A stretch of 12,097 nt of DNA, taken from Pseudomonadota bacterium (GTDB lineage Bacteria > Pseudomonadota > Alphaproteobacteria > Acetobacterales > Acetobacteraceae). Made by a program: the position numbers and the translations under genes. This document shows, in pieces, positions 6,679 through 12,097 of this stretch (positions are counted from its first letter, which is position 1; the number at the start of each line of letters is the position of its first letter). The notes beneath the pieces were generated by a model that had not been told where the DNA came from, searched no databases, and saw only the letters and a list, made by a program, of their open reading frames with translations. The stretch spans positions 1 to 12,097 of the forward strand of contig JAKBCB010000015.1 of assembly GCA_021808185.1 (NCBI GenBank), in the 5' to 3' direction.

Positions 6679-7548
6679 TCAGGGGCTGGTACCGTGGCTC
6701 ATCGGTTCGGTTCCATGCGGCAGCCGCCCCTCCGGCCCGTCGGCGAACAGCGGGAATGCCCGAACGCCGCAACGGTCGAGCCACAGAGACGTCGCTGTGC
6801 GCAGCACGCCGACCCCGTATACGACGCTGCGGCTGAAATTGATGCTGGACGCTTCGTCGAAGTACCGCGTCGGGCACGAGATTTCGCCGATGGCGAAGCC
6901 TTGGCGGATCGCCTGGGCCAGCATTTGGTTGTCGAACACGAAGTCGTCGGAGCATCGCATGATCGGCAGACGTTCAAGCACGGCGCGGTCCCAGGCACGG
7001 TATCCAGTATGATATTCGGACAATTTCTGTCCGGACAGCAGGTTCTCCACAAAAGTAAGAGCGCGGTTGGCAACATATTTGTACAATGGCATACCGCCGG
7101 CGCGCGCTCCATTGCCGAGGATGCGCGATCCAAGCACCACATTGTAGTGTCCGGATGCGATCATCGATGCCATCGCCGCGACCAACCGGGGCGAGTATTG
7201 GTAATCCGGATGGATCATGACCACGATGTCCGCACCTCGGGCGAGCGCCGCTGCGTAGCAGGTCTTCTGGTTAGCGCCATAGCCACGATTGCTGTCGTGG
7301 CGGATGGTATGCAGGCCAAGGCGACCGGCGAGGGCGACCGTCTGGTCGCTGCTGTAGTCATCCGTCAGGATGATATCGTCCACAATGTCGCGCGGTAGTT
7401 CGGCGACGGTGCGCTCAAGCGTTCGCGCCGCGTTGTAGGCGGGAAGCACGACCGTCAGTTTCCGGCCGAGCAGCACAGTCCGAAATCCGAACTGAGGGAG
7501 ATGCCAAACTTCGGCGCCAATCGCTTCGACATCCGCATAGTCTGGCAC
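6679..7548 (-). CDS. Family 2 glycosyltransferase, DPM/DPG-synthase-like
   Basis: 289 residues from GTG 7548; no in-frame ATG is available and the first strand KLTVVLPAYN starts only at residue 30, so the true start may be later. GT-A features: KLTVVLPAYNAARTL (30-44), DDIILTDDYSSDQT (57-70, the V-D-D-x-S-x-D-x-T nucleotide site with T instead of V), GYGANQKTCY (89-98), HPDYQY (113-118, DXD-like metal site), LGSR (139-142), PLYKYVANR (154-162) and SEYHTGYRAW (177-186), which places it with dolichyl/polyprenyl-phosphate sugar synthases. These transfer a sugar from a nucleotide donor to a lipid phosphate on the cytoplasmic face. No long C-terminal membrane helices are present. It begins 46 bases after the xylA stop on the same strand, so it may be read through from the sugar operon. 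By function it fits better with the convergent GT-C gene, 22 bases away. Confidence 0.9.
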   Translation of the reverse strand: MPDYADVEAIGAEVWHLPQFGFRTVLLGRKLTVVLPAYNAARTLERTVAELPRDIVDDIILTDDYSSDQTVALAGRLGLHTIRHDSNRGYGANQKTCYAAALARGADIVVMIHPDYQYSPRLVAAMASMIASGHYNVVLGSRILGNGARAGGMPLYKYVANRALTFVENLLSGQKLSEYHTGYRAWDRAVLERLPIMRCSDDFVFDNQMLAQAIRQGFAIGEISCPTRYFDEASSINFSRSVVYGVGVLRTATSLWLDRCGVRAFPLFADGPEGRLPHGTEPMSHGTSP

Positions 7549-7594
7549 ACTCCCACACGAGTCCGAAATGATTCGCGCCCTCGCCGCCGCCGCG

Positions 7595-8902
7595 TCAGGA
7601 AAACCGGTTGACCAGATTCTCCAGATACTCCTGCCGCCCGGATTTCGGCGTCGGGGCCGGGGCGTCGTGCGCGGCCTTGGCGATGTCCGCGAGCGAGAGC
7701 TTGCCGGCCAGCATCTCGGCGCCCATTCCCGTGCCCCATCCGGCGTAGCGGTCGGCCACGAAGCGGTCCAGCGTGCCGTCCTCGATGATCGCGGCAGCGT
7801 TCAGCAGGGCGCGGGCGCACAGATCCATCGCCCCGACATGGCCATGGAACAGGTCCGCCGGATCGATGGACTGGCGGCGAATCTTCGCATCGAAATTGAA
7901 CCCGCCATTGCCCAGCCCGCCGGCGCGCAGGATTTCCAGCATCGCCAGCGTCCAGTCCGCCACCGAGTTGGGGAACTGGTCGGTGTCCCAGCCGTTCTGC
8001 GGATCGCCGCGATTGACGTCGATGCTGCCGAGCAGCCCCTGCGAGGCCGCGTACGACAATTCATGCTCGAAGGTATGGCCGGCCAGCGTCGCGTGGTTCA
8101 CCTCGACGTTGAGTTTGACCTCCTTTTCCAGCCCGTATTTGCGCAAGAAGCCGGCGACGGCGGCGCTGTCGAAATCGTACTGGTGTTTTGTGGGTTCGCA
8201 CGGCTTCGGCTCGATCAGGATCGTGCCAGTGAAGCCGATCTTGTGCTTGTGCTCGACAACCAGGGAGATGAAGCGCCCGAGTTGGTCCAGTTCCTGCCCG
8301 ATGCGGGTGTTGAGCAAGGTGTCGTAACCCTCGCGCCCGCCCCACAGCACATAGTTGGCGCCGCCCAGCCGGTGGGTGACTTCCAGCACTTTCTGTACCT
8401 GCCCGGCGGCGTAGGCGAACACGGCGGGGTCCGGGTTGGTCGCGGCGCCAGCCATGTAGCGCGGGTGGGAGAACAGGTTCGCCGTGCCCCACAACAGTTT
8501 TGTTCCCGTCGCCTGCATCTTGCCGGCCATCAGGTCCGCCATGCGGTCCATGTTGGCCCAGCCTTCGCGCAGGGTCTCGCCCAGCGGAACCACGTCCACG
8601 TCATGAAAGCAGAAGAACGGCGCGCCGAGTTTGCTGAAGAATTCGAACGCGACATCCAGCTTGCGCACCGCGTGCTCGAAACTGTCGCCCGCCTGCCACG
8701 GCCGGGAAAACGTGCCGGGGCCGAACATGTCGCTGCCGGGCCAGCACAGCGTGTGCCAGTAGGCGACGGCGAAGCGGAAATGCTCCCGCATCGGCTTTCC
8801 CAGCACGACCCGCTCCGGATCGTAGTGGCGGAAGGCGAGGGGGTTCGTGCTTGCCGGCCCCTCATAACGGATCGGGGCGATGGCCGGGAAAAACGCGCTC
8901 AT
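7595..8902 (-). CDS. xylA: Xylose isomerase
   Basis: A 435-residue protein, close to the usual 440 of group II xylose isomerases. It interconverts D-xylose and D-xylulose (and D-glucose/D-fructose) in the cytoplasm with two divalent metals. All key residues are present, one number lower than in E. coli: H100 and D103 in FCFHDVDVVP, E231 and K233 in IEPKP, E267 and H270 in NVEVNHATLAGH, D295, D306 and D308 in DVNRGDPQNGWDTDQFP, and D338. The ATG at 8902 gives the normal family N-terminus; the frame stays open far upstream but overlaps the oxidoreductase gene. A possible AAAGG site (8915-8919) lies 12 bases away, inside the end of that upstream gene. Only seven bases separate it from the Gfo/Idh stop, so it is the third gene of the operon. 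No xylulokinase or xylose transporter is visible. Confidence 0.97.
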   Translation of the reverse strand: MSAFFPAIAPIRYEGPASTNPLAFRHYDPERVVLGKPMREHFRFAVAYWHTLCWPGSDMFGPGTFSRPWQAGDSFEHAVRKLDVAFEFFSKLGAPFFCFHDVDVVPLGETLREGWANMDRMADLMAGKMQATGTKLLWGTANLFSHPRYMAGAATNPDPAVFAYAAGQVQKVLEVTHRLGGANYVLWGGREGYDTLLNTRIGQELDQLGRFISLVVEHKHKIGFTGTILIEPKPCEPTKHQYDFDSAAVAGFLRKYGLEKEVKLNVEVNHATLAGHTFEHELSYAASQGLLGSIDVNRGDPQNGWDTDQFPNSVADWTLAMLEILRAGGLGNGGFNFDAKIRRQSIDPADLFHGHVGAMDLCARALLNAAAIIEDGTLDRFVADRYAGWGTGMGAEMLAGKLSLADIAKAAHDAPAPTPKSGRQEYLENLVNRFS

Positions 8903-8909
8903 GAGATGT

Positions 8910-10085
8910 CTATACCTTTGTCCAAGCGGCGCCGGCGTGGCTGGATGCCACCGCCGCCGTGATGAATCGCATGCCGCGCACGCCCTCGGCGATGCCGGGG
9001 ACGAGCAGGCTCGCGGGATCGGGGGCGCGGTGTTCCAGCCGCGCGGTGATCTGTTCCGCGAGGTCGCGGTACAGCTGAGCGAAGGCTTCCAGGTAGCCTT
9101 CCGGGTGGCCTGCGGGGATGCGCGCGGCGCCGGCATTGGCTGGCGTGGCGCCGGCGCCGGCGCGGGTGATGCGCTGCGGCGGCTGGCCGAAGCGGGTGAA
9201 GCGCATCGCGTTCGGCTCCTCCTGCGACCAGTCGATGCCGGCCTTGCTGCCGTACACGCGCAGGCGCAGCCCGTTCTCGTGGCCCACGGCGACCTGGCTC
9301 GCCCACAGCCCGCCGCGCGCGCCGCCGGCGAAGCGCAGCAGCATGCCGGCGTTGTCATCGAGCGCCCTGCCCTCGACGAAGGCGGTCAGGTCGGCGGCGA
9401 GCGTGTCCGTGGTCAGGCCGCTGACGAACTCGGCGAGGTTGAACGCGTGGGTACCGATGTCGCCAACGCTGCCGGCGGCGCCGCTGCGGGTGGGGTCGGT
9501 GCGCCATTCGGCCTGTTTCTGGCCGGTCTCCTCCAGCCTGGTGGTCAGCCAGTCCTGCGCGTATTCCACCTGCACCACGCGGATTTCGCCCAGCTCACCC
9601 GCCGCGACCATGTCGCGCGCCTGCCGCATCAGGGGATAGCCGGTGTAGTTGTGCGTCAGCCCGAAGATTTTCCCGGTTTGCGCCACGGTCTTTTCCAGAT
9701 CGAGCGCGTCCGGCAGCGTGCTGGTCAGCGGCTTGTCGCAGATCACATGGATGCCGGCTTCCAGGAAGGCGCGCGCCGGGGCGTGGTGCATGTGGTTCGG
9801 TGTGACGATGGCCACCACGTCGATCCCGTCCGGCCGCGCCGCCTCGGCGCCTGCCATCTCGGCGAAGGAGGCATAGGCGCGATCCGGCGGGATGCGCAGG
9901 TCCGCCGCACTCGCCCGCGCGCGATCCGGATCGGCCGAGAGCGCGCCGGCCACCAGTTCGAACCGATCATCCATGCGGGCGGCGAGGCGATGCACCGCGC
10001 CGATGAAGGCGCCACGCCCGCCGCCGACCATGCCGAGCCGTAGGCGGCGCGACACCGCGCCGTCGCGTTTTCCCTCGATGGCCAT
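8910..10085 (-). CDS. Gfo/Idh/MocA family oxidoreductase
   Basis: A 391-residue NAD(P)-dependent sugar or cyclitol dehydrogenase. The Rossmann motif GMVGGGRGAF is at 18-27, VTPNHMHH at 94-101, and CDKPL at 116-120 holds the catalytic lysine in a D-K-P variant of the usual E-K-P. GDIGTH (208-213) supplies the second conserved histidine region. The C-terminal half has the family's open-faced sheet (for example GLRLRVYGSKAGIDW). The ATG at 10085 lies one base after the upstream isomerase stop (TGA-C-ATG), with a GGGGA site nine bases away, so translation is coupled. Family members oxidise or epimerise sugars, inositols and their keto derivatives. The neighbouring TIM-barrel isomerase and XylA point to catabolism of a sugar related to xylose, glucose or inositol. 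The exact substrate cannot be called. Confidence 0.93.
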   Translation of the reverse strand: MAIEGKRDGAVSRRLRLGMVGGGRGAFIGAVHRLAARMDDRFELVAGALSADPDRARASAADLRIPPDRAYASFAEMAGAEAARPDGIDVVAIVTPNHMHHAPARAFLEAGIHVICDKPLTSTLPDALDLEKTVAQTGKIFGLTHNYTGYPLMRQARDMVAAGELGEIRVVQVEYAQDWLTTRLEETGQKQAEWRTDPTRSGAAGSVGDIGTHAFNLAEFVSGLTTDTLAADLTAFVEGRALDDNAGMLLRFAGGARGGLWASQVAVGHENGLRLRVYGSKAGIDWSQEEPNAMRFTRFGQPPQRITRAGAGATPANAGAARIPAGHPEGYLEAFAQLYRDLAEQITARLEHRAPDPASLLVPGIAEGVRGMRFITAAVASSHAGAAWTKV

Positions 10086-10086
10086 G

Positions 10087-11142
10087 TCAGCCGATCCCCA
10101 GCAGTTTGCGGTTGGCTGCTTCGTCCACGCCGCTGGCGGCGAAATCGTCGAACGCGCGGCTCGCGGTGGTGATGATGTGGCTGGCGATGAACGGCGCTCC
10201 CTCGGCGGCACCCTGTTCGCTGTCCTTGATGCAGCACTCCCATTCCAGCACCGCCCAGCCGTCGAAGCCGTATTGCGTGAGCTTGGAGAAAATACCTGAG
10301 AAATCCACCTGCCCGTCGCCCAGCGAGCGGAAGCGGCCGGCGCGGTCCACCCAGGGTTGGAACCCGCCATAGACGCCGCCGCGCCCGGTCGGGTTGAACT
10401 CGGCGTCCTTCACGTGGAAGGCGCGGATGCGCTGGTGGTAGAAGTCGATGTATTGCAGATAATCGAGCTGTTGCAGCACGAAGTGGCTCGGGTCGTACAG
10501 CAGGTTGGCGCGCGGGTGGTGCTTCACCCGCTCCAGGAACATCTCGTAGCTGGCGCCATCGTGCAGATCCTCGCCGGGATGGATTTCGTAGCAGAGATCG
10601 ACCCCGGCTTCGTCGAAGGCGTTCAGGATCGGTGTCCAGCGCCGCGCCAGTTCGTCGAAGGCGAGTTCGACAAGGCCCGCCGGGCGTTGCGGCCATGGAT
10701 AGACGAACGGCCAGGCGAGTGCCCCCGAAAACGTCGCGTGCGCGCTCAGGCCGAGGTTCTTCGAGGCGCGGGCGGCGTATTTCAGTTGCTGCACCGCCCA
10801 TTCGGTGCGCGCGGCCGGGTTGCCGCGCACCTCCGGCGCCGCGAAGCCGTCGAACGCGGAATCGTAGGCCGGATGCACCGCGACCAACTGGCCTTGCAGA
10901 TGCGTGGAAAGCTCGGTGATCTTCACCCCCGCCTCGGCACAGATGCCGGCCACTTCGTCGGCGTAGGTCTGGCTTTCGGCGGCGCGCCTGATGTCGAACA
11001 GCCTGCCGTCCCACGAGGGGATCTGGATGCCCTTGTAGCCATGCCCCGCCGCCCAGCGCGCGATGCCTGGCAGGGTGTTGTAGGGGGCGGCGTCGCCCGC
11101 GAACTGCGCGAGGAAGATCGCCGGCCCTTTGATGGTCTTCAT
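10087..11142 (-). CDS. Sugar phosphate isomerase/epimerase-like TIM-barrel protein (AP endonuclease family 2 fold)
   Basis: 351 residues. The start at 11142 is chosen because GGAGGG lies five bases upstream; a longer frame to 11205 adds an arginine-rich, unconserved-looking stretch. The fold is the xylose-isomerase-like TIM barrel. Likely metal ligands by position are E186 (CYEIHPG), D217 with H220 (LLYDPSH), H243 (AFHVKD) and E300 (VLEWE). Relatives include IolE-like dehydratases, ketose 3-epimerases and many unnamed sugar isomerases. It should act in the cytoplasm on a keto-sugar or cyclitol. It is the first gene of the operon with the Gfo/Idh oxidoreductase, one base away, and xylA. Paired Gfo/Idh and TIM-barrel genes are common in inositol and 3-keto-sugar catabolism, which is the best guess for this pair. 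Confidence 0.92.
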   Translation of the reverse strand: MKTIKGPAIFLAQFAGDAAPYNTLPGIARWAAGHGYKGIQIPSWDGRLFDIRRAAESQTYADEVAGICAEAGVKITELSTHLQGQLVAVHPAYDSAFDGFAAPEVRGNPAARTEWAVQQLKYAARASKNLGLSAHATFSGALAWPFVYPWPQRPAGLVELAFDELARRWTPILNAFDEAGVDLCYEIHPGEDLHDGASYEMFLERVKHHPRANLLYDPSHFVLQQLDYLQYIDFYHQRIRAFHVKDAEFNPTGRGGVYGGFQPWVDRAGRFRSLGDGQVDFSGIFSKLTQYGFDGWAVLEWECCIKDSEQGAAEGAPFIASHIITTASRAFDDFAASGVDEAANRKLLGIG

Positions 11143-11147
11143 CGGTT

Positions 11148-11153
11148 CCCTCC
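11148..11153 (-). promoter_or_regulatory. Shine-Dalgarno deciding the start of the TIM-barrel isomerase
   Basis: On the minus strand this is GGAGGG, five bases before the ATG at 11142. It supports that start over the ATG at 11205 in the same frame. Confidence 0.75.
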
Positions 11154-11203
11154 GGGTGATCGTCCGGCGCCTTCGGCGGGCGCGGGCCATTTCGTTGAGG
11201 GGC

Positions 11204-11232
11204 ATCCTTTTGCCCGGTGCCGGTCATGTCAA
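11204..11232 (-). promoter_or_regulatory. Possible promoter of the sugar isomerase operon
   Basis: On the minus strand a perfect TTGACA (11227-11232) is followed after 17 bases by AAGGAT (11204-11209), which matches only three of six -10 positions. The location, 60-90 bases before the isomerase ATG, is suitable. The poor -10 suggests an activator-dependent promoter or a different sigma factor. Confidence 0.3.
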
Positions 11233-11241
11233 GGCGGCGCG

Positions 11242-11258
11242 ATGGCGGAGCTTGCCAT
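11242..11258. repeat. Dyad ATGGC-N7-GCCAT between divergent genes, possible operator
   Basis: Perfect five-base arms at 11242-11246 and 11254-11258 surround seven bases. The dyad lies between the two divergent promoters and overlaps the -35 candidate of the dehydrogenase promoter (11252-11257), so a bound regulator could control both directions. No regulator gene is in the window. Confidence 0.3.
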
Positions 11259-11280
11259 TGTTCGACATCGGATTTATCGT
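11252..11280 (+). promoter_or_regulatory. Putative sigma70-like promoter of the PQQ dehydrogenase gene
   Basis: TTGCCA (11252-11257, five of six matches), a 17-base spacer and TATCGT (11275-11280, four of six) stand 61 bases before the ATG. Transcription would begin near 11287. Confidence 0.45.
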
Positions 11281-11340
11281 ACTTCAACTTCTGAGCGCGA
11301 CGGTGCGGCGCTTGGCGGGCTTGAAACAGGGGGGATACGA

Positions 11341-12097
11341 ATGGCGAAGCATGGACTGCTGGGCCTTATGGCCGGCGCGGCTGCGGTGGCGTTGGCCGGC
11401 GCGGCCAGCGCGCAGGAAATCCGGACGGCTGCCAAGTATGGCGACATGAACACGGTGACGCAGGATCTGCTGAACCGCGCCGCCACGGACGGCAATAACT
11501 TCCTGCACACCAACGGCAATTATCAGCAGACCCGGTTCTACCCGAACAGCCAGATCAACACCGGCAACGTGCAGCGGCTGCATCCGGCGTGGGTCTTCCA
11601 GACCGACGTCAAGGAGTCGATGGAAACCTCGCCGATCGTGGTCAACGGCGTGATGTACGTCACCACCTCGTTCGATCATGTGTACGCGCTGAACGCGCGC
11701 ACCGGCGAGGAGATCTGGCACTACAAGCAGAAGCTCGGCCCGATCACCACCTATTGCTGCGGCCCGAACAACCGCGGCGTCGCCGTCGCCGGCGACATGG
11801 TTTATCTGGCGACGCTCGATTCCAAGCTGGTCGCGCTGGAAGCCAAGACCGGCAAGATGGTCTGGCAGACCGAGGTTGCCGATCCGGAACTCGGCTACAG
11901 CGAAACGATGGCGCCGACCGTCGTCAACGGCAAGGTGCTGCTGGGCACCAACGGCGGCGAGTACGGCATCCGCGGCTTCGTCAAGGCGTTCGACGCCAAG
12001 ACCGGCAAGCTGATCTGGACGTTCAACACCACGCCGGAAAACAGCCAGGGCGTGTGGGCGACCACGGACGCAACCGGCCGCGACATGCACCGCGACA
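11341..12097 (+). CDS. PQQ-dependent alcohol dehydrogenase (methanol/ethanol family), 5' part
   Basis: The first 252 codons of a gene that runs off the right edge with no stop. The ATG at 11341 has an AGGGGGG Shine-Dalgarno (11328-11334) six bases upstream. Residues 1-24 form a Sec signal peptide (basic start, Ala/Leu core, ASA cleavage before QE), so the enzyme is periplasmic. The mature part begins a PQQ propeller: tryptophan-docking repeats ALNARTGEEIW (116-126), ALEAKTGKMVW (165-175) and AFDAKTGKLIW (216-226). The vicinal pair C139-C140 in TTYCCGPNNRG forms the disulfide ring over PQQ in this family, and GGEYGIRG (205-212) contains E207 at the position of the metal-binding glutamate. E95 in METSP matches the PQQ-contacting glutamate. 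Family members oxidise alcohols and pass electrons to cytochrome c. The residue that separates calcium from lanthanide enzymes lies beyond the window. Substrate is unknown. Confidence 0.93.
   Translation, partial: MAKHGLLGLMAGAAAVALAGAASAQEIRTAAKYGDMNTVTQDLLNRAATDGNNFLHTNGNYQQTRFYPNSQINTGNVQRLHPAWVFQTDVKESMETSPIVVNGVMYVTTSFDHVYALNARTGEEIWHYKQKLGPITTYCCGPNNRGVAVAGDMVYLATLDSKLVALEAKTGKMVWQTEVADPELGYSETMAPTVVNGKVLLGTNGGEYGIRGFVKAFDAKTGKLIWTFNTTPENSQGVWATTDATGRDMHRD

Noticed and set aside
6669..6696. CACGGT / ACCGTG stem with a 16-base loop at the convergent ends of the GT-C and GT2 genes
   Set aside because: Six base pairs with a long loop and no T-run is too weak to call a terminator.
7568..8962. 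464-codon plus-strand open frame opposite xylA
   Set aside because: XylA has every catalytic residue on the minus strand; this frame is a codon-bias shadow.
9137..9166. GCGCCGGCGCCGGCGCGG-like run
   Set aside because: It is Ala/Gly codon repetition within the Gfo/Idh gene, not a repeat element.
8880..10043. 387-codon plus-strand open frame opposite the Gfo/Idh gene
   Set aside because: Same reason: antisense shadow rich in Gly/Arg/His, no recognisable motif.
11167..11177. CGCC-TTC-GGCG mini-hairpin upstream of the isomerase operon
   Set aside because: A four-base stem is expected by chance in such GC-rich sequence.
9743..11287. 514-codon minus-strand open frame overlapping the isomerase and Gfo/Idh genes in another frame
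   Set aside because: Composition is Arg/Pro-rich and it conflicts with two well-supported genes that have proper starts.

Overview
This 12.1 kb window comes from a GC-rich chromosome. Sample lines I counted by hand are about 67-70% G+C in the flanking genes. Small intergenic gaps, ATGA-type overlaps, a peptide-type ABC transporter, a secreted PQQ dehydrogenase and the protein families present fit an alphaproteobacterium, perhaps near the Acetobacteraceae. The taxonomic call is inference. I see no rRNA, tRNA, CRISPR array, insertion sequence or phage gene.

Layout, left to right. (1) 1-1559, plus: the end of one and the whole of a second ATP-binding subunit of a Dpp/Opp-type ABC importer, overlapping by ATGA. 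Both carry the same four-cysteine C-terminal pattern. A 27-nt hairpin follows directly and lies inside the end of the convergent gene. (2) 1564-3728, minus, in transcription order: a PRK07208/UDP-galactopyranose-mutase-like FAD enzyme, a YbjQ/UPF0145 protein and a small two-helix membrane protein, probably one operon. (3) 3729-3935: a divergent promoter region. (4) 3936-6656, plus: a flippase-like (UPF0104/LPG-synthase TM) membrane protein and a polytopic GT-C-like glycosyltransferase. The second half of the latter is strikingly AT-rich for this genome. (5) 6679-7548, minus: a DPM1-like family 2 glycosyltransferase, convergent with the GT-C gene. (6) 7595-11142, minus, in transcription order: a TIM-barrel sugar isomerase/epimerase, a Gfo/Idh/MocA oxidoreductase and xylose isomerase XylA, tightly packed. 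(7) 11143-11340: a second divergent control region with a dyad. (8) 11341 to the end, plus: the first 252 residues of an exported PQQ-dependent alcohol dehydrogenase with the vicinal-cysteine motif.

How the genes may work together. The FAD enzyme, flippase-like protein, GT-C enzyme and DPM-like GT2 together look like a toolkit for making a polyprenyl-phosphate sugar, moving it across the membrane and transferring the sugar on the outer face. This is inferred from families and proximity. The isomerase, dehydrogenase and XylA genes form a sugar-catabolic operon with no kinase or transporter in view. It is divergent from the PQQ dehydrogenase, so periplasmic oxidation and cytoplasmic sugar use might be co-regulated. 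No gene here belongs to a family unknown to me. The novelty, if any, lies in the combination of the glycan genes and in the control regions.
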